Shown here one piece after another: positions 13,539-21,913 of a stretch of 21,913 nucleotides of DNA. The notes beneath the pieces were generated by a model. The model was not told the origin of the DNA. It ran no database searches and saw nothing but the letters and a program-made list of their open reading frames with translations. Every line of letters starts with the position of its first letter. The first letter of the stretch is position 1. A program made the translations under genes and the position numbers. The DNA comes from a virus. Location: the IMG/VR virus record IMGVR_UViG_3300030328_005092, positions 1 through 21,913 of that record, one strand, 5' to 3'.

Positions 13539-16500
13539 GTGAGTTACGGAAATCAAAATACCTGGAGTGGAGATTCAATATTTGAAGATGTTTACATTTA
13601 TGGAACACTTCATTATGACCAGTTGGGAGATTTTGAGAATTTAGAAGTAGGAACCTTATATGTACGTGAGAATTCATATTTTGGTGGTATTGCCACCTTT
13701 ATGGATGATATTGATCTAAGAGGTGAATTAAATACAGAATATTTAACAGTTGTACAGAGATTAAATGTTGGTGTTGGTGGATCAATTCTTCATGCATCAG
13801 TAAGATATGATGATCCTGCTAGTGGTAGAGTTGGTGTAGGTAACTCTACTCCTTTAGAAGGAATGAGACTACAGGTTGGTGGTCCCAATACTATGGGTAC
13901 TGGTGAAGCTGAAAGTACAGCTTTTGTAGTAACAGGTTTAGGAACAGTTGGAATAGGAACTACTAGACCTGGTAGTTTTGCAGGATATGACCCTTCTGTT
14001 GCTGGTGATGGTATTGTAAAACTGGACGTAAACGGTAGTATAAAGATTGAAAGAAATATCTATGATTCTGCTGATTCAGCAGGTGCTAATGGATATTATT
14101 TGAATAGGGATGCACATGGTATTAGGTGGATAGAAGCATCTCCTATTGCAATGGAGGGAATATATGTTCAAGATGAGGGTGTTTATCTTCCAACTGTTGG
14201 TATTGCTCAAACATTCTCTACTATTAATTTCTGGGGTACAAATAGTCTTGGTGTAGGTACTGATAACGTAATTGCTATACCTGATCCAGATAATCCTACA
14301 GAAATTGCAAGAATACAAACTCAAGATTTATGGGGATATACAACAACAGGTGATGTTAATAGTCCAATCTATAGGATGACTAAGGTTGGTATTAAGAATA
14401 ACAATCCATCCAAGGAATTAGATGTAACTGGAGAAGTTCATGTTACTGGAAACGTTGATTTTGATTCTGTATTAAATGTAGATGGTGATACATTCTTAAA
14501 TGGTGCGTTAGATGTTGATGGTGCCACTACACTTAATAACTCATTAGATGTAGATGGTGGTACAACACTTAATAGTACACTAGATGTAGATGGTGTAGCG
14601 ACATTTAATGATTCAACAGATGCTACAAGTACAACATCAGGATCTGTTCAGATTGATGGTGGTGTTGGAATTCAATTGAAATTATATGTTGGTAGTGATA
14701 CTAAAATTGAGTCAGTAGTAGAATCTACTGGTATAAGTGATGGTGCTTTAGTAGTTAGTGGTGGTGTAGGTATTGCTAAGAGATTAAATGTGGGTGGGGA
14801 TACTAAGATTGATGGAACTACTCAATCTTCTACTAAGGACACTGGTGCATTAATAGTTGATGGTGGTGCTGGAATTGAAAAGAATCTTAATGTTGGTGAA
14901 GATGCCAAGATTCTTGGAGTTACTCAATCTACAAACTGTACTACAGGTGCTTTAGTAGTTAGTGGTGGTGTAGGTATTGCTAAGAACTTAAATGTTTGTG
15001 GTGATGCTGAGATTTTTGGAACTACTCAATCAACTACCAAGGATACTGGTGCATTAGTAGTTGATGGTGGTGTTGGTATTGAGAAGAGATTAAATGTAGG
15101 TGGTGATACAAAGATTGATGGAACTACCCAATCAACTGATAAAGATACTGGTGCTCTTATAGTTGATGGTGGTGCTGGAATTGAGAAGAATCTTAATATT
15201 GGTGGTGATTTAAAAGTAGATTCGACAACAGCATCTACTGATTGTACTACTGGTTCTGGTATCTTTGGTGGTGGTGTTGGTATTCAGGGAGATTTGAATG
15301 TATGTGGTGATGAACATATTTTTGGAACTACAGAATCAAATGATAAGGATACTGGTGCACTTGTAGTTGAAGGTGGAACTGGTATTGAAAAGAACTTGAA
15401 TGTTGGTGGTAATGCAAAAATTATTGGTACTTTAGAGTTAGAAAACTCTATTATTGATAAGTTAAACAGTGTTGGTTATGATGCTAGTCGTACAAAAAAT
15501 GATTATAGATTATCTGCTGTTGGTAGTGGTGTATCATGGAGACCTTCTGGTGTAGATACTGATAATGCGATTTGGGTTACTGTTGATGGTGATGATACTA
15601 ATACTGGATTATTAGAAGGTGATGCAAAGAGAACTGTTGGTGCTGCTGCATCCATAGCAAAAGAAGGAGATACTATTATTATTCGTTCTGGTACTTATAC
15701 TGAGAATAATCCAATTGGATTAAGAACTGATGTTTCAGTATCTGGTGAAGATTTAAGACTTGTAACTATTATTCCTCAGAACAGAACTAAGGATGTCTTC
15801 CATGTTAGAAGAGGATGTTTGATACAGAATCTTAACTTCTCTGGTCCTCCTGATGATGGTCAAGGTGGAGTTTCATATGCTCATACTGACTGTGGAGCAG
15901 CTGCTTTCCCACCATTAGATGTTCCTGCTGCTACTGGATATGCTCATACTGGTCCTGCTAATGAGGGTGCTACTGGTAGATGGAAATCTCCATATGTTAG
16001 AAACTGTACTAACTTTATGACTGGTAGTATTGGTATGAAGATAGATGGTAATCATGCCAATGCTGATTTTAGCGGTACTAATAATCTAGGACAAGACTTT
16101 AAATCATTTGTTTGTGATGCGTTTACACAATACAATCAGAATGGTATTGGTGTATCAATTACAAACAATGCATATGCTCAGTTAGTTTCTATCTTTACTA
16201 TTGGTTGTGATATTGCAATTTATTGTGATACTGGTGGACAGTGTGACTTAACTAACTCTAACTCATCATTTGGTAATTATGGTCTTTATGCTGATGGAGT
16301 TGGTGCTGTAGAATTTACAGGAACAACTATTGGAGATGTTGCTGCAGATAATGATGTCTTTGAGATCAATAATTTGAAGGATATTCAAGACAGATATAGA
16401 AAACCTTTTGATGGACAGGGATTATACTTTAAGATTAATTTGTCAGATTATACAGATATAACTGGTAGTGGTATTATAAATGCACCATTAAAATTAGTTA

Positions 16501-17147
16501 GATCTATTACGGTTGTAAATGGTGGTAATCCAGGAGATTATAATTCTGCAGCACCTCCAGTTATTACAGTCCCTGCTCCATTAGGTCCAGAAGGTATTCA
16601 GGCAGAGTTTTCTGCAAATGTTAGTGCTGCTGGAACAATTACATCTGTTGATGTTATATCTAGTGGTAGAAATTTCTTACCAAATCAATCATTTACTGTT
16701 GATATTACTGGTACAGGTGCTGCTCAACTTGAAGCAGATACCGATCCTATTTTATATACTGTAGAAGTTGCTACGGATCCAACTGATGATGTTGGTTTAA
16801 CAACTGTAACGTTTGATCAGTTTATTCCTTATGCTGTAAATAGTGGAACAGATGTTGAACTTGTAAGAATCAGTAGAATTATTACCAGTTCTCATTCATT
16901 TGAATATATCGGTGCTGGTACGGATATAAATAAAGCGAACCCCTTCCAAGGTGGCGAACCTATTCCTGCAAACGAAGTTGTTGCAATAAATGGAGGTCAA
17001 GTTCCATTTACTAGCACAGATCAAAAAGGTAACTTTAGAATTGGTGATGGTTTAACAGTTGATCAAACAACATCTACAATACGAGGAAGAGACTTTAACC
17101 GAGCAATTCAAGCACAATTAACACCTCTAATATTAGCGTTGAGATAA
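13539..17147 (+). CDS. Large repeat-containing tail fibre/adhesin-like structural protein
   Basis: This 1202-aa protein is likely a virion fibre. The N-terminal ~300 residues are beta-rich with phrases typical of cyanophage fibres (GRVGVGNSTPLEGMRLQVGG, VGIGTTRPGSF). Residues 312-359 are four 12-aa LDVDGxTTLNxx repeats. Residues 360-631 are eight 34-aa repeats. From ~670 (WVTVDGDDTNTG, EGDTIIIRSGTYTENNPIGL) it has the DUF1565-like right-handed beta-helix pattern. It ends with GNFRIGDGLTVDQTTSTIRG and a helical QLTPLILALR. It is trimeric by analogy with other fibres. The GTG start is preceded by AGGGGG (13524-13529) at 9-nt spacing. No receptor-binding site can be pointed to. It could instead be a baseplate-periphery protein of the gp10/gp12 type. 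Confidence 0.85.
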   Translation: MSYGNQNTWSGDSIFEDVYIYGTLHYDQLGDFENLEVGTLYVRENSYFGGIATFMDDIDLRGELNTEYLTVVQRLNVGVGGSILHASVRYDDPASGRVGVGNSTPLEGMRLQVGGPNTMGTGEAESTAFVVTGLGTVGIGTTRPGSFAGYDPSVAGDGIVKLDVNGSIKIERNIYDSADSAGANGYYLNRDAHGIRWIEASPIAMEGIYVQDEGVYLPTVGIAQTFSTINFWGTNSLGVGTDNVIAIPDPDNPTEIARIQTQDLWGYTTTGDVNSPIYRMTKVGIKNNNPSKELDVTGEVHVTGNVDFDSVLNVDGDTFLNGALDVDGATTLNNSLDVDGGTTLNSTLDVDGVATFNDSTDATSTTSGSVQIDGGVGIQLKLYVGSDTKIESVVESTGISDGALVVSGGVGIAKRLNVGGDTKIDGTTQSSTKDTGALIVDGGAGIEKNLNVGEDAKILGVTQSTNCTTGALVVSGGVGIAKNLNVCGDAEIFGTTQSTTKDTGALVVDGGVGIEKRLNVGGDTKIDGTTQSTDKDTGALIVDGGAGIEKNLNIGGDLKVDSTTASTDCTTGSGIFGGGVGIQGDLNVCGDEHIFGTTESNDKDTGALVVEGGTGIEKNLNVGGNAKIIGTLELENSIIDKLNSVGYDASRTKNDYRLSAVGSGVSWRPSGVDTDNAIWVTVDGDDTNTGLLEGDAKRTVGAAASIAKEGDTIIIRSGTYTENNPIGLRTDVSVSGEDLRLVTIIPQNRTKDVFHVRRGCLIQNLNFSGPPDDGQGGVSYAHTDCGAAAFPPLDVPAATGYAHTGPANEGATGRWKSPYVRNCTNFMTGSIGMKIDGNHANADFSGTNNLGQDFKSFVCDAFTQYNQNGIGVSITNNAYAQLVSIFTIGCDIAIYCDTGGQCDLTNSNSSFGNYGLYADGVGAVEFTGTTIGDVAADNDVFEINNLKDIQDRYRKPFDGQGLYFKINLSDYTDITGSGIINAPLKLVRSITVVNGGNPGDYNSAAPPVITVPAPLGPEGIQAEFSANVSAAGTITSVDVISSGRNFLPNQSFTVDITGTGAAQLEADTDPILYTVEVATDPTDDVGLTTVTFDQFIPYAVNSGTDVELVRISRIITSSHSFEYIGAGTDINKANPFQGGEPIPANEVVAINGGQVPFTSTDQKGNFRIGDGLTVDQTTSTIRGRDFNRAIQAQLTPLILALR
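14472..14615 (+). repeat. Four tandem 36-bp coding repeats (12-aa LDVDGxTTLNxx)
   Basis: The codons from 14472 encode LNVDGDTFLNGA, LDVDGATTLNNS, LDVDGGTTLNST and LDVDGVATFNDS. The units are exactly in frame and directly abut the 102-bp repeat array. They are likely single beta-helix or beta-spiral turns. Confidence 0.9.
14616..15431 (+). repeat. Eight tandem 102-bp coding repeats (34 aa) with 306-bp higher-order unit
   Basis: Eight copies of exactly 34 codons start at 14616, 14718, 14820, 14922, 15024, 15126, 15228 and 15330. The consensus begins TQSTxKDTGALxVDGGxGIE and continues KNLNVGGDxKIxGT. Copies 3-4-5 and 6-7-8 form two versions of one 306-bp triplet. The first members share GALIVDGGAGIEKNLN. 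The middle members carry Cys at repeat positions 6 and 26. Copy 2 joins a copy-4-like first half to a copy-5-like second half. Confidence 0.93.
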
Positions 17148-17148
17148 T

Positions 17149-18759
17149 ATGGCAATAGCACCAGTCAATAAATTTATATCCATAATGGTTCCTGTTGCAC
17201 CAGGAGAACAGCAAATATATGAGGTTCCAACAGGCACATCTTCTTTGGTATTGTATGCCCAAGTAGCAAATGTTGGTGTAGGTACATATCCAACAATTAC
17301 TCTTACACAAAGAAGAGAATCTAGAAGTACAACACTTACAAGAGATATAAGAGTTATAAAAGATATAGAAATTCCTCCCAATGATGCGGCAATTTTAGTT
17401 GATGGTAGGATGGTGTTAGAAAAAACACCACTTGTTGTAGATCGTTTATTAATTTCTGGAACTCAAAGTGGTGTAAATACGATTACTGATGTTGAATATT
17501 GTGAACCATTAGGAATTGTTACTGTAACAACAATAGATGGTCATGGATTTAGTGCAGGTGATCAAATCACTATGGGAGGAATTGCATTTACTTGTGCTAA
17601 TAATAATTCAGGTATTACAACAACAATATTCCCAGATCCACAAGCATCATATATTGTAGATAATGTTCTTGATACTAAACTATTCACAACAAATGTTGGT
17701 TCTGCTAATGGAATAACTCATTATTATAATGCAGCAATTCATAGTTATGTTAGATCAGATAATAAAGCAGTATTAGCAAACAATACAACTTATTATACTC
17801 CTTCAGGTGGAAGTTATGATCCAGGAACTGGAATCTTATCGTTGAAGATAGCATCTCATGGACTTTTTTCAGCTGCAACATCACATACTCCAAATGGTGC
17901 ATTTTATAATGCTGCTGTTGGTATATTAACAGTAACTACAGCAGGTGCTCATGGGTTCTCAACAGGTAATTTGGTTAAATTTAATGATGATGCATTGACA
18001 TTTACTTGTTCAATGGGATCTGGTAATAAGACATATCCAAGATCTACAGATCCTGCTAGTGGTAGATGGAAAGCTATTACTGTAGAAAGTACCACTAGAT
18101 TTAATTTAGATGTAGGGAAAAGTCCTATTACTACATTTGATGTTTCTGCTGCTGAATATAATCCTACTGCTGGTATTTTAACTTGTACTATTGGTACACA
18201 TGATTTAGCAGCAAGCACTAGTGTCAAGATAAAAGAAGAATCTATTAAATTTACTTGTGCACAAGATGGTAATTCTTCTATAAAAGCTTATCCAAGATCT
18301 AGTGGATGTACTGGTCCTGGATGTGTAGGTGGAGCTGATCCAGCATATAATACTGCTGTTAATATTACTGCGGTAACAGACACAACAATTAGTTTAAATG
18401 TTGGTGCATCTTCTAATGTAACTGCTCATACATTTTCATCGGCAGTTGCAGGTGCAATAATAAGTGGTGGTGATTATGCACATACTTATGTAAGTGCAGT
18501 AACTAATGGTATGAAGAGATCTACTAGTTATGTTGGTATTGCTACAGAATCAGTTATCTTTACATGTACACAGGATGGAAACGCAACAGAACATGGATAT
18601 CCTAGAACTGGTGATCCTGCATATAATACAAATTTAAATATTATTGAGGGAGATGTAGATAATATCAAAGTTAATGTTGGTATATCTACTGCTGGTGGAC
18701 TTGTTGCTCCACTTCAAATGGAATTCCTTGCAAGTATTCTAGAGAATAGTAATGCCTAA
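17149..18759 (+). CDS. Repeat-containing virion/fibre-associated protein
   Basis: This 536-aa protein is of unrecognised family. The N-terminal ~105 residues form a beta-rich domain (NKFISIMVPVAPGEQQIYEV, then VLYAQVANVG, RDIRVIKDIEIPPNDAAILV). The remainder is a series of diverged ~85-100-aa beta repeats built around the string FTC..DGN....YPR..DPA, introduced by YNxxxGILTVTxxxHGF and closed by a LNVG strand. I recall such repeats in cyanophage structural proteins but know no function. The ATG is 1 nt after the preceding stop, and the stop overlaps the next ATG by 8 nt, so it lies in a tight cluster with the two fibre genes. It may be a fibre connector or head/tail decoration. Confidence is high that it is a gene and low on role. 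Confidence 0.82.
   Translation: MAIAPVNKFISIMVPVAPGEQQIYEVPTGTSSLVLYAQVANVGVGTYPTITLTQRRESRSTTLTRDIRVIKDIEIPPNDAAILVDGRMVLEKTPLVVDRLLISGTQSGVNTITDVEYCEPLGIVTVTTIDGHGFSAGDQITMGGIAFTCANNNSGITTTIFPDPQASYIVDNVLDTKLFTTNVGSANGITHYYNAAIHSYVRSDNKAVLANNTTYYTPSGGSYDPGTGILSLKIASHGLFSAATSHTPNGAFYNAAVGILTVTTAGAHGFSTGNLVKFNDDALTFTCSMGSGNKTYPRSTDPASGRWKAITVESTTRFNLDVGKSPITTFDVSAAEYNPTAGILTCTIGTHDLAASTSVKIKEESIKFTCAQDGNSSIKAYPRSSGCTGPGCVGGADPAYNTAVNITAVTDTTISLNVGASSNVTAHTFSSAVAGAIISGGDYAHTYVSAVTNGMKRSTSYVGIATESVIFTCTQDGNATEHGYPRTGDPAYNTNLNIIEGDVDNIKVNVGISTAGGLVAPLQMEFLASILENSNA
17485..18711 (+). repeat. Diverged ~85-100-aa protein repeats (FTC...YPR...DPA type)
   Basis: At least four units can be seen by eye, beginning near 17490, 17899, 18151 and ~18460. 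Three of them share the FTC, YPR and DPA strings in the same order and spacing. The first has FTC and a PDPQA variant. DNA identity is low, so these are old duplications kept at the protein level. Confidence 0.7.
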
Positions 18760-21700
18760 GTATTTAAGTGGAAGAGTTAAAAGAACGGCTCAAAGTGAGT
18801 TAAGTGATGATAGGTATCAATATCTCGGTTTAGAGCAAACAGAGCCAAATCTTGGTGATCCTCCTACTGGTGCAGGAACTCCAGGAATTCCAGTAGGTGT
18901 TCAATATCAAGTAGTATCAGTATTATCAAATCCAGGAGAAAGATATTGGACTCCTATACAAGGTGGACTTATACCTGGAGCGATTAGTATCTATGATGAA
19001 GGAACTCTTGTAGGATCTCCTAGTAGTATTACCCAACTTAATTTTGTTGGGGCAGGTGTAACTGCAGATGGAGTTGCTTTAGGAATTGCTGCTACAGTTA
19101 CAGTTAGACCACCAGGTCCTGATAATAGTGTTTTATTTAAGGATAATAATGATTTTGCTACATCATCTAATTTAGTATTTGACACTAATGTTGGTGTTCT
19201 TACTGCAAGTAGATTAAATATTGGAATAGGTGGTACTCTACTTACTAGCAACGTTACTGGATATATTGGAATATCATCTACAATTCCTACACAATCTTTA
19301 ACAGTAGGTGGGAATATTAAATTAGATGGAACAATATATGATTTTAATAATGATCCTGGTTCGCAGAGCAATATTTTAACTAAAGGTGCAAATGGTATTG
19401 AATGGACTGCCGCAGGTGCAGTTACAGCAGGTGCTGGTGGAACAATATATGATGTTCAATTTCATAATACAGCTGGACTTGTAGATGGTGCTAGTAATTT
19501 TGTTTTTAGGGATGATACTGATCGAGTAGGTATTGGTAGTACACAACCAACCACTCTATTAGATGTTTTAGGTATATCTTCATTCAATGGTGGAGTTACT
19601 GCTGATAGAGTGTATATCACTGGAGTTAGTACTGCTCTTAATCTTATTAATGCAGATGGTGGTATAAAGGCAAATACAGCACAAGTTACTGATCTTACAA
19701 CTGGACGTGTTGTAACTGTAGGAACTAGTGGAGAATTACAAGATAATAGTAGTCTTACTTTTAATAATACTACAAGTACGTTAGGTACTCTTAGTTTAGC
19801 AGTTACTGAAAATACTACTACTGCTCAATTAAAAGTTACTGGAATCACTACAATTGGTAATGTAAAGATAAGTGCAAATACAGTTACTACGAGTTCAGGA
19901 GCTTTAAATTTAAATGCTGCTGGAGGAACTGTAGAATCTGTTGGTGCATTTTATATTTCTAATACTACTCCTTCTACTAGTAAAGATACTGGTGCTCTTG
20001 TAGTTGAAGGTGGTGTTGGTATTGAAGAAAATTTCTATGTTGGTGGTGCAGTTTCATTTACAGGTCCATCAGGATATGCTTCAACTGCAGTTACTTTAGC
20101 TTATGCTGGTGGTATTACAACTACTGGTGGTGATTTATATGTTGGTCGTGATCTTTATATAAATCGAGATCTTATTCTTGATGATTTAACTCTCAATACA
20201 CTTACCGTCAATTCAACTTCTACATTCAAAGGTGATGTACAGTTTCATGGTGCTAATGGTATAACATCAGCTTTCTGGGATAAGTCTGATAATCGACTTA
20301 AGTTTAATGATGAATCATATGCTAGTTTCGGAACAGGAAATGATTTAAAAATATATCATACTAATACACTTAGGGATCAAAATGATTCTAATGGAGATTC
20401 AATTGTTGATGGTAGAACTTCAGTAATTGAAGAGCAAGGACCAGGTGGATTAATATTTAAGTCAAATGGTGGTGATGGACCAGGAGCATATCAATTCTTT
20501 GATCAAGGTTGGCGTAACCTATTAAAATTACATGGTGGTACTAATGCAAGAGCAATTCTCTATGCTCAGGGTACATCACGTTTTGAAACAACTGGCGTTG
20601 GTGCTACTGTTATAGGTAATTTTGCATCTGATTCATTTAATGTCGCAGGTATTGCTACTTTTTATGGACCACTTCATGATAAAAATATGGATCCTGGATC
20701 TTCAGGATTTGTTTTAAGTTCTACGGTAACAGGAACTGATTGGATAGATCCAAATGGTTTAGCAGTAGATACTGCAGAGAAGGTTAAAATTACTGCTAAG
20801 AGTGACAATAATACTTATCACCTAACATTTGTTGATGATACATCAACTGCTTATCAAGGAATTTGTGTTGATAATGATACTTTAACTTGGAATGCATCAA
20901 CCAATTTACTTACTGCTCAAAAGTTAAAAGTAGAATCAATAGAAGAATGGGGTAGTGTTGATACTGGTGGAAATGAGCAGGTTATAACAGCAGATGGTTC
21001 TGGTGGATGGACATGGAAAGATAATGTAAGTGGTGGTATTGGTACGGTATTTGTAAAACAATATCAAGATTCTTCTGGTTCATCCAGAGCACCTTTCAAA
21101 CCTGATATGGTTGATAGGACTTGTTTAAGTTTTATCACTGTAGATCAAACTACAACAGGAATTGCTACTATTGGTATTGCAGAAACTAGTAATGCTTATG
21201 GAAATAAGTTTACTCAGGATGATGATCCTACTTCTGTTGCTGGAGGAAGTTGGACTGTTTGTGATGGAGATATTTGGTATGATGATAGTGCTGGTGGTGG
21301 TTCTGCTGCTGGTGGTATAGTTATTCAAGATGAAGGTAGTTCATTATCAACTATTGCTACAACTTTAGATTTTGTAGGTAGTGGTGTTGTAGCAAGTGGA
21401 ACAGGAGCAACAAAAACAATTACAATTTCTGGTGGAAGTGGTTCATCTACATTATCTGGACTTACAGATACAACAATTGCTTCTCCTGTTAAGAATCAGA
21501 CATTAATATATGATGGTTCAACAAGTAAGTGGAGAAATATATCTCAGAGTGTTGCTAATGTTAAAGATTATGGTGCAGCAGGTGATAATGCCACTGATGA
21601 TACAGCAGCAATTCAAGCAGCAATAGATTCTTTATCTGGTGCAACTTATGATGGTGGTACTGTATATTTCCCTGCTGGTATATACAGAATTAGTAGTGCT

Positions 21701-21913
21701 CTTTCAATAGATAGTGCAGATAATTCTATTACTTTAAAAGGTTGTTCTACTCATTTCCCACTTGGTGGAGATGGATCTCTTATTAGATCAACAAGTACAA
21801 CTGCTAATGGTATTGAGATAACCAATTCATTATCAATAGCTATTCAAAATTTACGTATTGATACGAGTGTTACTAAAACAGATGGAATTGCTATTAAATG
21901 TACATCAAGTAGT
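18752..21913 (+). CDS. Tailspike/tail fibre with pectate-lyase-type beta-helix (3' end outside window)
   Basis: From ATG 18752 the frame stays open to the right edge (1054 codons visible). The start overlaps the previous stop by 8 nt. The first ~930 residues are Gly/Ser/Thr-rich beta structure with cyanophage fibre phrases: DNSVLFKDNNDF, NIKLDGTIYDF, DRVGIGSTQPTTLLDV, and one copy of the 34-aa repeat of the 1202-aa protein (19967-20068). From residue ~936 it has NVKDYGAAGDNATDDTAAIQ followed by AAIDSL and GGTVYFPAGIYRI. That is the hallmark start of Pectate_lyase_3-type right-handed beta-helix domains in tailspikes, which bind or cleave surface polysaccharide. Catalytic residues would lie beyond the window. 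The host lipopolysaccharide as target is inferred. Confidence 0.88.
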   Translation, partial: MPKYLSGRVKRTAQSELSDDRYQYLGLEQTEPNLGDPPTGAGTPGIPVGVQYQVVSVLSNPGERYWTPIQGGLIPGAISIYDEGTLVGSPSSITQLNFVGAGVTADGVALGIAATVTVRPPGPDNSVLFKDNNDFATSSNLVFDTNVGVLTASRLNIGIGGTLLTSNVTGYIGISSTIPTQSLTVGGNIKLDGTIYDFNNDPGSQSNILTKGANGIEWTAAGAVTAGAGGTIYDVQFHNTAGLVDGASNFVFRDDTDRVGIGSTQPTTLLDVLGISSFNGGVTADRVYITGVSTALNLINADGGIKANTAQVTDLTTGRVVTVGTSGELQDNSSLTFNNTTSTLGTLSLAVTENTTTAQLKVTGITTIGNVKISANTVTTSSGALNLNAAGGTVESVGAFYISNTTPSTSKDTGALVVEGGVGIEENFYVGGAVSFTGPSGYASTAVTLAYAGGITTTGGDLYVGRDLYINRDLILDDLTLNTLTVNSTSTFKGDVQFHGANGITSAFWDKSDNRLKFNDESYASFGTGNDLKIYHTNTLRDQNDSNGDSIVDGRTSVIEEQGPGGLIFKSNGGDGPGAYQFFDQGWRNLLKLHGGTNARAILYAQGTSRFETTGVGATVIGNFASDSFNVAGIATFYGPLHDKNMDPGSSGFVLSSTVTGTDWIDPNGLAVDTAEKVKITAKSDNNTYHLTFVDDTSTAYQGICVDNDTLTWNASTNLLTAQKLKVESIEEWGSVDTGGNEQVITADGSGGWTWKDNVSGGIGTVFVKQYQDSSGSSRAPFKPDMVDRTCLSFITVDQTTTGIATIGIAETSNAYGNKFTQDDDPTSVAGGSWTVCDGDIWYDDSAGGGSAAGGIVIQDEGSSLSTIATTLDFVGSGVVASGTGATKTITISGGSGSSTLSGLTDTTIASPVKNQTLIYDGSTSKWRNISQSVANVKDYGAAGDNATDDTAAIQAAIDSLSGATYDGGTVYFPAGIYRISSALSIDSADNSITLKGCSTHFPLGGDGSLIRSTSTTANGIEITNSLSIAIQNLRIDTSVTKTDGIAIKCTSSS
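19967..20068 (+). repeat. Ninth copy of the 34-aa repeat, in a different gene
   Basis: This single unit reads TPSTSKDTGALVVEGGVGIE and continues ENFYVGGAVSFTGP. It matches the 102-bp repeat consensus of the gene at 13539 in length, phase and the core KDTGALVVEGG.GIE. It shows that the module is shared between the two fibre genes. Confidence 0.85.

Noticed and set aside
14616-15431. CRISPR-like regular repeats
   Set aside because: The period is exactly 102 bp, in frame and without unique spacers; it encodes a 34-aa protein repeat in an open reading frame.
16925-16932. Perfect TATAAATA inside the large fibre gene
   Set aside because: It lies 217 bp before the next start codon and is fully coding (DINK), unlike the 24-33 nt spacing of the other late boxes; likely chance in AT-rich DNA.
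18991-19371. 126-codon minus-strand ORF
   Set aside because: It is antisense to the tailspike-like gene, whose frame is open throughout and carries recognisable fibre motifs.

Overview
The window looks like part of a T4-like cyanophage genome (marine contractile-tailed myovirus). The DNA is AT-rich. Nearly every base is coding, with gene overlaps or gaps of a few bases. The recognisable genes are T4 replication, late-transcription and baseplate families in the form seen in marine cyanophages. The small gene before gp32 belongs to the DUF1825-like/gp33 family shared with cyanobacteria. The AT bias suggests a Prochlorococcus phage or a low-GC Synechococcus phage. The host is inferred, not seen. 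I saw no tRNA, integrase, IS element or CRISPR array.

Region 1 (1-1833, + strand) is replication and late-transcription control: the C-terminus of gp59 (helicase loader), a small acidic coiled-coil protein, a gp33/DUF1825-like protein, and gp32 (ssDNA-binding protein). gp32 has its own near-perfect sigma70-type promoter and ends at a strong hairpin terminator. Region 2 (1831-4621, - strand) is a compact cluster: gp53 (baseplate wedge), gp48 (tail-tube cap), a conserved unknown and gp4 (head completion, PD-ExK nuclease-like). A 40-bp divergent control region carrying two mirror-image late-promoter boxes separates it from region 3.

Region 3 (4662-13525, + strand) builds the central baseplate and hub: gp54 (tube initiator), gp26, a 57-codon gp51-position ORF, two related membrane-segment proteins in the tape-measure/gp29 position, gp27 (hub), a lysozyme-less gp5 OB-fold protein, a 624-aa unknown, and a separate beta-helix protein that looks like the gp5 spike domain on its own. 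Region 4 (13539 to the right edge, + strand) holds three large, repeat-rich fibre or adhesin-like genes. The last runs off the window just after entering a pectate-lyase-type beta-helix domain typical of tailspikes.

The most interesting observation is the gp26/57-codon ORF junction at about 6019-6060. It carries a Shine-Dalgarno-like GGAGGG, a canonical T TTT TTC slippery heptamer in the right phase, a 5-nt spacer and a perfect 6-bp hairpin. The small ORF lies in the -1 frame and is open across the site. This is the layout of a programmed -1 frameshift. It would make gp26 and a gp26-gp51 fusion in the manner of the lambda G/GT tail-assembly chaperones, directly upstream of tape-measure-like genes. 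Other notable points are a recurring TCTAAATA late-promoter variant, a split gp5, a gp32 lacking the T4 zinc cysteines, and an 8-copy 102-bp coding repeat with a 306-bp higher-order structure.
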